Shown piece by piece: positions 32,748-42,500 of a stretch of DNA of 64,000 nucleotides. Location: the NCBI RefSeq assembly GCF_049568105.1, contig NZ_CP145335.1, forward strand, positions 2,604,001-2,668,000. The letters are read 5' to 3'. The translations under genes were made by a program, and so were the position numbers. The stretch comes from Salinisphaera sp049568105. GTDB lineage: Bacteria > Pseudomonadota > Gammaproteobacteria > Nevskiales > Salinisphaeraceae. Position 1 is the stretch's first letter. Every line of letters starts with the position of its first letter. The notes beneath the pieces were generated by a model. That model searched no databases. It was not told the DNA's origin and saw nothing but the letters and a program-made list of their open reading frames with translations.

Positions 32748-35078
32748 CTACCCGCCGGGGACCGGCTGCTGCCAGAAACGCGGATGCTGTCGTCGCCAGC
32801 GCGCCACGAGCGGGCGATGCGGCTGCGGCCAGATCACCGTCAGCGCCCCACTGTTGGCAGTATTGAACAGCGCGATACCGCGGGCATGATAGCGCGCCGT
32901 GACCACCGGCCTCGGAAAGCCCCAGCGGTTGTGCCAACCTGACGAGATCAACGCCGCGTGCGGTGCGACGGTATCGATCAACGCCGGCGAAGACGAGCTG
33001 GCACTGCCGTGGTGCGGCACCACCAGTATGTCGCTGGCGAGTCCGGCACCGCTGTACTGAACGAGTTGGTGCTCGCCCGGCGCCTCGATATCGCCGGTGA
33101 ACAACGCGCTGGCCCAGCCGCTATGGATCCGCAGCACGCAGGAACGCTCGTTGCTACTGTCCGCAGAGGCGGCGTCTGCCGCCGCCGGATACAGGACATC
33201 GAAATCGACCCCGTCCCAGTGCCAATGCTCGCCGGCGCGACAGGGCTCACGACTCCCGGCGCCGCTACGCCGTCCAACCGGCAGCGCGGCCGTGATTGCC
33301 CCGGCCCCGCCAATATGATCCATATCGCCATGGCTGATCATGAGCCGATCCACCGATCCGCGGCCGACCTGGCGCAGATACGGCACCACGATCATGGCCC
33401 CAGCATCGAAGCCGGTGCGATAAGCCGGCCCGGCATCGAAAATCAGGGTATGGCGCGCCGTACGTACCACGCTGGCCAGCCCCTGCCCGACGTCCAGAAC
33501 GGTGACACGGAAATCGCCGGGCCGGATCGGCTGCCTCCCCGGTGACCAACCGATCATCGCCGGCAACAAGAAAATCACGCCGAGCCCGCGCAGACGCCAG
33601 GGAACCGGCGCCGCCAGTACGATCATGCCCGCCAGCGCCAATAGCAGCATGACCGGCCCGGTCAGCACATGCCCGAACGAGATCACCGGCCACTGCGCGA
33701 GTTCGGCCAGCCCTGGCCAAACCGCAGCGAGCGCGGCAGCGACCTGGCCCAGCGCCCAGCCCCCTGCCACAGGCGCAATTAATGCAGCGCCGACCGCGAG
33801 CAAAACGATAGGCACCACGATGCCAGCCAGCGGAATCAGCAGTGCATTCACCCACGGCGCCGCCAACGACGCCTGACCGAAAAACCAGAGCGTCAATGGC
33901 AGCAAGGCGATCACCAGCCCGAGATGGCAGGCTAGCGCTTTGCGCCACCAGGGGCCGCGCACCAGCGCGGCGATGCCGATCAACCAGGCGACCGCGCCGA
34001 AGGACAGCCAGAAACCCGGCGCGATCACCGCCGGCGGGTGCCAGATCAAAACCGCCAGCGCCGCCCAGGCCAACGCCTGCCCGGCCGAGATCCGACGTTC
34101 GAAAACGAGCGCGAGCATCGCCGCCACTACCATGATCACCGCCCGCTGGGTCGGTAGCGCCCAGCCAGCCAGCCCGGCATAAGCCAGCGCACCGACGATG
34201 GCTACCGCCGCGGCAATCCGTCGGGCCGAACGAAACACCGGGCTACGCAGGGCCAGCCAGCGCGCCAGCACGAACAGCCAGCCCGCCACGAGACCGATAT
34301 GTAGCCCGGAGATCGCTACTAGATGGGTCGTGCCTGTTGCCCGCAGGGTTGCCCATTGGTCGTCGGTGATATGCGTACGCACGCCCAGCGACAACGCTTC
34401 GAGCAGGCCGCGAACCGGGCTGTCCGCAAGCACCGGCGACAATCGCGCCAGCGCAGCGGCCCGCAGCCGGTCGAGTCGCCACTGAGGCGGCCGATTACAG
34501 GGCTTGGTCGCACGCACATAGCCAGTCGCATCGATCCCCTGGCGCCATAGCCAGGCGCTATAATCGAACCCGCCCGGATTCGCCGAACCATGCGGCGTCG
34601 ACAGTTTCACCTTGAGCGTCAGGCAGTCGCCGGCCGCCAGCTCAGGTGCATCGCGATACCATGACAAACGCAGATGCCGAGACGGATGGGTGGAATCGAA
34701 CTCGAAGCGGGTGCGATACGGCCCGGGCTCGGGCAGGCCCACCACACGCCCGGTCACCCAGACGCGCTCGCCATCGGCGTTCACCGGCAATCGATCCGCT
34801 AACTGCTGCTGGGCTTGAACCACGCTCCAGGCAGCAACAATACAGACCGCCGCCACCCAGACACGCCCCGGGAAGCGTTTCAGGCAAAGACAAAGCGGGA
34901 TCAGGAACCAGCCGAGTCCGGGCAACACCGGCAACTGATACAGCAGGCTGACCATGGCGACCGACGCCAGAGCGATCCAGCGCACATCCTCGAGGCCACG
35001 GGCCGAGACCCGAACCCAGTCCTGAGTTCGGGTCTGGAGTCGGCCTATAACCCGGCCACGAAATCGCCCCTGCTGCAT
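32748..35078 (-). CDS. comEC: DNA uptake channel ComEC/Rec2
   Basis: A 776-residue membrane protein for DNA import in natural transformation. The order is an N-terminal soluble DUF4131 region (about 85-200), a Competence membrane domain (LVAISGLHIGLVAG near 255) and a C-terminal metallo-beta-lactamase domain with SHGDMDHIGG and PHHGSASS. The full architecture suggests a functional channel. The type IV pilus genes in the window would supply the uptake machine. Directly upstream an 8-bp GC hairpin contains the only purine-rich stretch that could serve as ribosome site. exbB/exbD, usual neighbours in Pseudomonas, are absent. Confidence 0.94.
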   Translation of the reverse strand: MQQGRFRGRVIGRLQTRTQDWVRVSARGLEDVRWIALASVAMVSLLYQLPVLPGLGWFLIPLCLCLKRFPGRVWVAAVCIVAAWSVVQAQQQLADRLPVNADGERVWVTGRVVGLPEPGPYRTRFEFDSTHPSRHLRLSWYRDAPELAAGDCLTLKVKLSTPHGSANPGGFDYSAWLWRQGIDATGYVRATKPCNRPPQWRLDRLRAAALARLSPVLADSPVRGLLEALSLGVRTHITDDQWATLRATGTTHLVAISGLHIGLVAGWLFVLARWLALRSPVFRSARRIAAAVAIVGALAYAGLAGWALPTQRAVIMVVAAMLALVFERRISAGQALAWAALAVLIWHPPAVIAPGFWLSFGAVAWLIGIAALVRGPWWRKALACHLGLVIALLPLTLWFFGQASLAAPWVNALLIPLAGIVVPIVLLAVGAALIAPVAGGWALGQVAAALAAVWPGLAELAQWPVISFGHVLTGPVMLLLALAGMIVLAAPVPWRLRGLGVIFLLPAMIGWSPGRQPIRPGDFRVTVLDVGQGLASVVRTARHTLIFDAGPAYRTGFDAGAMIVVPYLRQVGRGSVDRLMISHGDMDHIGGAGAITAALPVGRRSGAGSREPCRAGEHWHWDGVDFDVLYPAAADAASADSSNERSCVLRIHSGWASALFTGDIEAPGEHQLVQYSGAGLASDILVVPHHGSASSSSPALIDTVAPHAALISSGWHNRWGFPRPVVTARYHARGIALFNTANSGALTVIWPQPHRPLVARWRRQHPRFWQQPVPGG

Positions 35079-35082
35079 ATCC

Positions 35083-35101
35083 CCCCGGCGCTACGCCGGG
35101 G
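35083..35101 (-). promoter_or_regulatory. Hairpin enclosing the comEC translation initiation region
   Basis: CCCCGGCG (35083-35090) pairs perfectly with CGCCGGGG (35094-35101) across a 3-base loop. In the mRNA its 3' arm is the G-rich run that ends 4 bases before the comEC ATG at 35078, so folding would hide the ribosome site. Confidence 0.55.
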
Positions 35102-35208
35102 ATCGGCTCGGGACCCGGCATGATTCGAGCTTAGCCGCGCGGGGGCGCTGATGCCAGGCGTAGCCCGCCGGGCGATGCGCGCCTCGACGGCCGGCCCGAC
35201 GCCGGCGA

Positions 35209-35922
35209 TTAACTCAGTTCGGCGAGATCGGCTGGGGCCAGTCGGCCATCGGTGAGCGTCCAGATCTGGTCCATGCGCTGGGCCAGCTGGCGATCGTGGG
35301 TCACCATCACCAAGCTGGTATCCAAATCGGCATTGAGCTCGAGCATCAGGTCGAACACGCTCGATGCGGTGCGATGGTCGAGATTACCGGTCGGCTCGTC
35401 GGCCAGAATCGCCGCCGGGCGTGTGACCAGCGCCCGCGCCACCGCGGCCCGCTGACGCTCACCGCCGGACAGTTCGGTCGGCTTATGTTCCAGGCGCTGG
35501 CCCAAGCCGACTTTTTCCAGCAGTTCGCGCGCGGCATCCAGTGCCGGCTTGTTGGACCCGCGCCGCAACAACAATGGCATGGCCACGTTCTCGACCGTGG
35601 TCAATTCCGGCAGCAGATGATGGAACTGGTAGATAAAGCCGAGCTTTTCGTTACGCAGCCGGCCGCGGGCAGCATCCGACAGACGCGTCATATCCTGACC
35701 GGCGATCTGCACCGTGCCCTCGGTGGGCACATCCAGACCGCCAAGCAGATGCAGCAACGTCGACTTACCGGAACCGGAGGCCCCGATCACCGCGATGCGC
35801 GCCCCGGGGGCGACATCCAGATCGACCCCGTCGAGCACCGTGATCGGCTCCCGGACTTCGGTGAACGTCTTGGTCAGCGACTTGGCCGATAGCACGAGCG
35901 ATGCGTCGTCGGTACTACTCAT
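35209..35922 (-). CDS. lolD: Lipoprotein-releasing ABC ATPase LolD
   Basis: A 237-residue ABC ATPase that energises release of outer-membrane lipoproteins to LolA. It contains GASGSGKSTLLHLLGG, the LolD-typical FIYQFHHLLPE, LSGGERQRAAVARAL and ADEPTGNLD. The ATG at 35922 overlaps the lolC stop by 8 bases. About 130 bases separate it from comEC. Confidence 0.96.
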   Translation of the reverse strand: MSSTDDASLVLSAKSLTKTFTEVREPITVLDGVDLDVAPGARIAVIGASGSGKSTLLHLLGGLDVPTEGTVQIAGQDMTRLSDAARGRLRNEKLGFIYQFHHLLPELTTVENVAMPLLLRRGSNKPALDAARELLEKVGLGQRLEHKPTELSGGERQRAAVARALVTRPAAILADEPTGNLDHRTASSVFDLMLELNADLDTSLVMVTHDRQLAQRMDQIWTLTDGRLAPADLAELS

Positions 35923-37168
35923 AGCGCAGCGCCTCCGCCGGCTGGACGCGCGCCGCCCGCCAGGCTGGATACAACGTCGACAGGAACGACAGCAACAGCG
36001 CCAGCCCGGAAATTCGGAGCACATCGGATTCGTGCAGTTCACCCTTGAGCTGGCTGATGTAGTAAACATCCGCCGAGAACAGGTTGGTATGCAGAATCTT
36101 TTCCACGAACGGCACGATATCGACCATGTTCACCGACAACAGCACGCCCAGTACCACGCCGATCACGGTGCCGATCACGCCGATCAGCATGCCCTGGACC
36201 ATGAAGATCGCCATCACCGATTTCGGTTTCATGCCCAGCGTACGCAGGATCGCGATATCGCCCTGCTTGTCGGTGACCACCATCACCAGCATCGACACGA
36301 TATTGAATGCCGCGACTGCGATGATCAGCGACAGAATGATGAACATCATCGTCTTCTCGGTCGCGACCGCGTGGAAGAAATTGGCGTTCTGCTGAGTCCA
36401 GTCGGTGACCCGATAACGATACGGTAGGCTCTGCGAGAGCTGGCGCGAGATCTGCGGGGCCTTGAACATATCGTCGAGTCGCAGCCGCAGCCCGGTCACG
36501 CCGCTGCCCATGTGATACAGCGTGGCCGCATCCTTCATCGAAATCAGCACCAGGCCGCTGTCGTATTCGTACATGCCGACCGAAAACACCCCGGAGACAT
36601 GGAACCGGCGGAAGCGCGGCATGATCCCGGCCGGTGTGACATTGGCCTCGGGAATCAACAGATCGATGTTGTCGCCGATCCCCACACCGAGCTGATTGGC
36701 CAGATCCACCCCAAGCACGATGTTGTAGTCGCCGCCCTTGAGCGAGGAAAACGAACCCGCGACCATATTGTCGGCGACATCCGAAACGTCTTTTTCGCGC
36801 CCGGGCACCACCCCACGCAGCAGCGTGCCCGAAATCGAGCGGCCGCTGCGCACCATCGCCTGGCCACTGATATAGGGCGCTGCACCAAGCACCTGCTCAG
36901 GCATTTTCTGATCGACCTCGCGGCGCAGATCCTGCCATCCCTGCAGAGCGCCGTTGGACGACTGGATCTCGACGTGGGCAGCCATACCCAGAATCCGGTC
37001 GCGTAGCTCCGATTCAAAGCCGTTCATCACCGACAGCACCGTAATCAGCAACATCACGGCGAGCGCGATCCCGCCCATCGATATCGATGAGATGAACGAT
37101 ATAAAATGATTGCGGCGCTTGGCCCGCGTATAGCGTAGCCCTAGGGCCAGTTCGAGCGGTCTAAACAT
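35915..37168 (-). CDS. lolC: Lipoprotein-releasing permease LolC/LolE
   Basis: A 417-residue inner-membrane permease with four membrane segments and a large periplasmic domain (about 48-270). The N-terminus LELALGLRYTRAKRRNHFISFIS and ILRTLGMKPKSVMAIFMVQG are signatures of LolC/E. Only one permease gene is present, so the transporter may be of the single-permease LolF type. No Shine-Dalgarno is visible, and a TTTAAT box ends 8 bases before the ATG. Confidence 0.94.
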   Translation of the reverse strand: MFRPLELALGLRYTRAKRRNHFISFISSISMGGIALAVMLLITVLSVMNGFESELRDRILGMAAHVEIQSSNGALQGWQDLRREVDQKMPEQVLGAAPYISGQAMVRSGRSISGTLLRGVVPGREKDVSDVADNMVAGSFSSLKGGDYNIVLGVDLANQLGVGIGDNIDLLIPEANVTPAGIMPRFRRFHVSGVFSVGMYEYDSGLVLISMKDAATLYHMGSGVTGLRLRLDDMFKAPQISRQLSQSLPYRYRVTDWTQQNANFFHAVATEKTMMFIILSLIIAVAAFNIVSMLVMVVTDKQGDIAILRTLGMKPKSVMAIFMVQGMLIGVIGTVIGVVLGVLLSVNMVDIVPFVEKILHTNLFSADVYYISQLKGELHESDVLRISGLALLLSFLSTLYPAWRAARVQPAEALRYE

Positions 37169-37245
37169 GGCCGAGCATTAAATCACACAGATTGCGATCG
37201 GCACAGCGACAAATCGCCGGCCACGGGTGGGTATCGAGCTTGAAC

Positions 37246-37629
37246 ATGTGGCTAAGAACATCTCACCTTCGAATAGTTCACGTCGCAACGCTTTGGTGTG
37301 TGACCAGTATGGTGGCAGGCTTCGCCTGGGCTGACGATTACGCCCATGACGACTACGCCGCCGTCGATGCCGCCCCACGCACCGCGGCGCCGATCGGCCG
37401 GTCAAAGGCAGCTGCCGAAACACCCCGCCGCGGGCAACGAATGACCGAAGTGCGTCAGGCCCACGGCACCCCGGCTTTGGTCCGCGGCCCGGTCGGTCAA
37501 CCGCCGATCACGCGCTGGGACTATGCCGGCTTTCACGTCTACTTCGAAAACCAGCAGGTCATTCATACCGTGATACCGTCCGCCCCGGAACCGATCGCTC
37601 CTGTTCACCGACTGGATCGCCGCCCATGA
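37246..37629 (+). CDS. Small secreted protein of unknown function upstream of aguA
   Basis: A 127-residue protein (ATG at 37246 chosen because it puts a signal peptide at the N-terminus, with likely cleavage after FAWA). The mature part is low complexity to about residue 65 and then has a conserved-looking region, MTEVRQAHGTPALV...PPITRWDYAGFHVYFENQ. I recall similar small proteins in pseudomonads, and the fold may resemble the BamE/SmpA group, but I cannot assign a function. Its TGA overlaps the aguA ATG. A longer start at 37192 is possible. Confidence 0.75.
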   Translation: MWLRTSHLRIVHVATLWCVTSMVAGFAWADDYAHDDYAAVDAAPRTAAPIGRSKAAAETPRRGQRMTEVRQAHGTPALVRGPVGQPPITRWDYAGFHVYFENQQVIHTVIPSAPEPIAPVHRLDRRP

Positions 37630-38669
37630 CCGTACGCCATCTCCCGCCCGAATGGGCGCCCCAGCGCGCTACCCTGCTGGTCTGGCCCCGCGCCGGCGGT
37701 GACTGGGGTTCCGGGCTCGAACCGGCCCGTGAAGCGATAGCCGCAATGGCCCATGCCGTAGCGCGTTTTCAACCCGTGGTACTGGTCGCACCAGACGACG
37801 AATCGATCGCCGACATCCAAGCCCGGCGCGGCGCTGACCGTCTGCCGCACGAGCGACTGCGCGTGTGCAAGATACCCGCCAACGATATCTGGGCCCGCGA
37901 TACCGGCCCGATCACCGTCGTCGACCACGGGCGGCGCTGCTTTATCGATTTCCGTTTCGATGGCTGGGGCGGCAAGTTCTATGCCGCAGGCGACGACGCG
38001 CTCACGGCGGCACTGTATGCGGCCGGCGCACTGGGTGCAGGGGCTCTCGAACGCAGCGAGACCATCCTGGAAGGCGGCAGCATCGAAACCAACGGCGCCG
38101 ACACCATCCTGACCACCGAGCGCTGCCTGCTCGGCGATAACCGAAACCCCGACTTCGACCGTGCCCGCGCCGAGGCCACCCTCGCCGAAAGCCTGGGTGC
38201 CGAACACATACTCTGGCTGGCCCGCGGCAATTTGATCGGCGACGATACCGACGGCCATATCGATACTCTGGCGCGTTTCGTGGCTGCCGACACCATCGTG
38301 CATCAAGGCTGCGACGACCCGGCCGATGCCCACCATGCCGAACTCACGGCGATGGCCGGCGAGCTAGCGGCGCTGCGTGATCGCGATGGGCAACCCTATA
38401 AGCTTTTGGAGCTGCCTCTGCCGGCGCCACAGTACGATCCGGACGACGGGCATCGCCTGCCGGCTGGCTATGCCAATTTCCTGATCGCCAATGGCTGTGT
38501 GCTAGTACCGGCCTTCAACGATCCAGCCGATCGTATCGCGGCCCAAATCATCGGCCACTGCTTTCCCGATCGCGAGCTCATCCCGATCGACAGCCGTGCC
38601 TTGATCCGCCAACACGGCGGTCTGCACTGTGCAGCGATGCAAATTCCCGCGGAGCCAAGCCATGACTGA
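37626..38669 (+). CDS. aguA: Agmatine deiminase
   Basis: A 347-residue guanidine-modifying enzyme converting agmatine to N-carbamoylputrescine and ammonia. Family motifs are PPEWAPQ near the start, ANDIWARDTGP, RFDGWGGK, EGGSIETNG, TDGHIDTLARF and the catalytic Cys in GGLHCAAMQ near the end. Agmatine deiminase is more likely than peptidyl-arginine deiminase because aguB follows. It is coupled to the small secreted gene upstream and overlaps aguB by 8 bases. Confidence 0.93.
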   Translation: MTVRHLPPEWAPQRATLLVWPRAGGDWGSGLEPAREAIAAMAHAVARFQPVVLVAPDDESIADIQARRGADRLPHERLRVCKIPANDIWARDTGPITVVDHGRRCFIDFRFDGWGGKFYAAGDDALTAALYAAGALGAGALERSETILEGGSIETNGADTILTTERCLLGDNRNPDFDRARAEATLAESLGAEHILWLARGNLIGDDTDGHIDTLARFVAADTIVHQGCDDPADAHHAELTAMAGELAALRDRDGQPYKLLELPLPAPQYDPDDGHRLPAGYANFLIANGCVLVPAFNDPADRIAAQIIGHCFPDRELIPIDSRALIRQHGGLHCAAMQIPAEPSHD

Positions 38670-39546
38670 TTCGAACCTGCTCAAGGTCGCGATCGGCCAG
38701 TACCCCTGCACGCCCGAACCGAGCATCAATCTGGCCACCGCCGAAGACTATATCGCCCGCGCCGGCGCCGCAGGCGCGCGCCTGGTGCTGCTGCCCGAGC
38801 TGCACAACACCCCCTATTTCTGCCAGCGCGAGGATCCGGCGGTCTTCGACTACGCAGAAGCCATCCCTGGCCCATCGACCGAACGTCTGGCCGCGGCCGC
38901 AAAGGCCGCCGGCGTAGTGGTCATCGCCTCCCTGTTCGAACGCCGCGCGCCCGGGCTGTATCACAATACCGCAGTGGTGCTGGATGCCGACGGCAAACTG
39001 GCCGGGCGCTATCGCAAGATGCATATCCCGGACGACCCGGAATACTACGAAAAATACTATTTTACCCCGGGCGATCTGGGGTTTGAGCCGATCGATACCT
39101 CGATCGGCCGGCTCGGTGTATTGGTGTGCTGGGATCAGTGGTACCCGGAGGCCGCCCGGCTGATGGCCCTGGCCGGCGCCGAGCTGCTGATCTACCCCTC
39201 GGCGATCGGCTGGGACGATGCCACCGACGACGGCGCCGAACAGGCCCGCCAGCTCGCGGCCTGGCAAGGAGTGCAGCGTGGCCATGCAATCGCCAACCAT
39301 CTGCCGGTGATCACCTCGAACCGAGTCGGCGTCGAAGGCGAGGCCGGCACCGAGATTCGTTTCTGGGGACATAGTTTCGTGTATGGCCCGCAAGGCGAAA
39401 CCTTGGCCGAGGCCGGTGATAAGGCCGAATTGCTGCAGGCCGAACTCGACCTGCATCGCACCGAGACGCTGCGTCGTATCTGGCCCTTCTTCCGCGACCG
39501 GCGTATCGACGCCTTCGACGATCTGACCCGGCGCTATCGCGATTAG
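38662..39546 (+). CDS. aguB: N-carbamoylputrescine amidohydrolase
   Basis: A 294-residue nitrilase-superfamily enzyme releasing putrescine from N-carbamoylputrescine. The Glu-Lys-Cys triad lies in LLPELHNTPYF, YRKMHIPDDP and LVCWDQWYPEAARL. The motif YYEKYYFTPGD is typical of the AguB subgroup. The ATG at 38662 has GGAG about 8 bases upstream. With aguA it completes the agmatine route to putrescine. mfd begins 41 bases downstream. Confidence 0.95.
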   Translation: MTDSNLLKVAIGQYPCTPEPSINLATAEDYIARAGAAGARLVLLPELHNTPYFCQREDPAVFDYAEAIPGPSTERLAAAAKAAGVVVIASLFERRAPGLYHNTAVVLDADGKLAGRYRKMHIPDDPEYYEKYYFTPGDLGFEPIDTSIGRLGVLVCWDQWYPEAARLMALAGAELLIYPSAIGWDDATDDGAEQARQLAAWQGVQRGHAIANHLPVITSNRVGVEGEAGTEIRFWGHSFVYGPQGETLAEAGDKAELLQAELDLHRTETLRRIWPFFRDRRIDAFDDLTRRYRD

Positions 39547-39587
39547 TCGCCGCGCCGGCCGCCCTGTGCAATAATCTGCGCCCTCTC

Positions 39588-42500
39588 ATGGCAGTCAATA
39601 CAACCGACATCACTGCATACAGTCCGCTTACGCCCCCGGCTCTGACCCCAGGCGACGCCGACCGCTGGTCGCATTTAGCCGGCTGCTCGGCCGCGCTCGC
39701 ACTGGCCAGCGCCGCGGCCCAGCGCGAGGCCTTGCTCGTGGCCGTGGTCGCCGACGAACATCGGGCCTATCGGCTAGAAGAAGAACTCCGGTTCTTCGCC
39801 GCCGAGGATGTGCCAATCCATCATTTCCCGGATTGGGAAACCCTGCCCTACGACGTGTTCTCGCCGCATGCGGATATCGTCTCGCAGCGGCTGGCGCTAC
39901 TGCTCGGCCTTCCGGCTATGGGTCGCGGCATCCTGATCGTGGCGGCCGATACGCTGCTGCAGCCACTGCCCCCAGCGAGCTTTGTCGATGGCCGAGCGAT
40001 GGCGTTTGAGACCGGCCAACAGCTGGATTTTCATGCCCTGCGCGAACGACTCGAGGCCGCCGGCTATGCTGCGGTCTCCGAGGTACGCACCCACGGCGAG
40101 TTCGCGATCCGTGGTGCGGTCATGGATTTGTATCCGACCGGCTCCGAACAGCCCTACCGGCTGGATCTGTTCGACGATGAGATCGAGACCATCAGGGCGT
40201 TCGACCCGGAGACCCAGCGCTCGACCGACAAGATCGGGTCGATCCGGCTACTGCCGGCCCGCGAATTCCCGCTCGACGAAGACGCGATCAAGGCATTCCG
40301 GCAACGCTATCGCCGGCGCTTCGATGGTGACCCGGGCGCCAGCGCGATCTATCGCGATGTCTCCCGCGGTATCCCGCCGGGCGGCATTGAATCCTATCTG
40401 CCGCTGTTTTTCGACGATACAGCCACACTGACCGACTACCTGCCGACCGAGACAGCCGTGATCGAGCTCGGCGATGTCGCAGGCGCACTGGACAACGCCT
40501 GGCAGGCAATCGAGAGCCGCTACGAACAACGCAGCGTCAACCCGGAACGGCCGATTCTGCCGCCAGCCGAGGCGTTCGTGAATCCGGCGACTTTAAAAGC
40601 CGCATTCGATAGCCGAAGTGCTGCGCGCATCGCCGACGACCAATCCGGCGACGTGGCCTTCGAAGCCGGGCCGACGCCGAAACTCGCCGGCGCCGACGTG
40701 GCCGCAACCGGCCGTGCCCTGCAGGCATTTTTCGAGGAATTCGACGGCCGCGTGTTGATCACCGGCGACTCGGCCGGCCGCCGCGAAGCGATGCGCGACT
40801 GGCTCACCCAGCTCGGCATGGCCCCGGCTCGGGTCGAAGGCTGGCAGGCATTTCTCGGCCAGAACAAACGGATCGCAGTAACGGCCGCGCCGCTGGAAGC
40901 CGGCTGCGTATTGGCCGCCGACGGCCTGGCGATCGTCGCCGAAAACCAACTGACCGGCGCCCGACCACCGGCCAAGAAGCGCCGGCGCCGCGAAGTTCGC
41001 GATCCGGAAACCGCGATCCGCGAGCTGACCGATCTCGCCCCCGGGGCGCCGGTGGTCCATCAGGATAACGGTGTCGGTCGCTACCAGGGCCTGATCAAGC
41101 TCTCGGCCGGCGGGGTCGAAAACGAATTCGTTACCATCGAATACGCCGGCGGCGACCTGCTGTACGTGCCGGTTGCCTCACTGCATCTGGTGCACCGCTT
41201 TACCGGCGGCGATGCCGATACCGCACCGCTGCACCGGCTGGGTAACGATCGCTGGTCCAAGGCGCGCAAGAAAGCCGCCGAAAAAGCCCGCGACACCGCA
41301 GCCGATCTGTTGGAGATCCAGGCCAAGCGCGAATCGCGTCAGGGCGTGGCGATGCAGCCCGACGAAGACGACTACGCGCGCTTCTCGGCCGATTTCCCGT
41401 TCGAGGAAACCCCGGACCAGCAGCGCGCCATCGACGAAGTCATGGCTGATCTGGCCCGAGCCACACCGATGGATCGAGTGGTCTGCGGCGATGTCGGTTT
41501 TGGCAAGACCGAGGTAGCCCTGCGCTCGGCGTTCGTCGCCGTATCCTCCGGTTACCAGATCGCGGTGCTGGTACCGACCACGCTGCTCGCCCAACAGCAC
41601 TACCAGAGCTTTTCCGATCGGTTCGCCGACTGGCCGGTACGCATCGGTGCCCTGTCGCGCATGCGTACGAGCAAGCAGCGCGACACCATGCTCGAGGAGA
41701 TGGCCGAGGGCAAGATCGATATCGTGATCGGCACCCATCGGCTGCTGGCCAAGGATATCCGCTTCAAGAAGCTCGGCCTGCTGATCGTCGACGAAGAACA
41801 TCGCTTCGGCGTACGTCACAAGGAACGGATCAAGAGCCTGCGGGCCCAGGTCGATCTGCTGACCATGACTGCGACCCCGATCCCGCGCACGCTCAATATG
41901 AGCCTGTCGGGCCTGCGTGATCTGTCGATCATCGCCACGCCGCCGGAATCGCGGCTGGCGATCGAGACCTTCGTATCGAAATACGATGGCGTGCTGATTC
42001 AGGAAGCCGCGCGCCGTGAAATGCGCCGCGGCGGCCAGATCTACTATCTGCATAACAAGGTCAAGGATATCGAGCGCAGGGCCGCGGATTTGGCCGAACT
42101 ATTACCCGAGGCCCGAATCCGCATCGCCCACGGCCAGATGCACGAGCGCGAGCTCGAAGACGTGATGCTGGATTTCTATCATCGCCGCTTCGATATTCTG
42201 CTGTGCACCACCATCGTGGAATCCGGCATCGACGTCCCGAGCGCGAACACCATCATCATCGATCGGGCCGATACATTCGGCCTCGCCCAGCTGCATCAGC
42301 TGCGCGGCCGGGTCGGGCGTTCCCATCACCGAGCCTATGCCTATCTGCTGACGCCGGAAGAATCGTCGATGACCGCAGACGCCCAGAAACGGCTCGATGC
42401 CCTGGCCTCGCTACACGATCTGGGCGCCGGCTTTGCCCTGGCCACCCACGATCTAGAAATCCGCGGCGCCGGCGAGTTGCTCGGCGAAGGCCAGTCCGGC

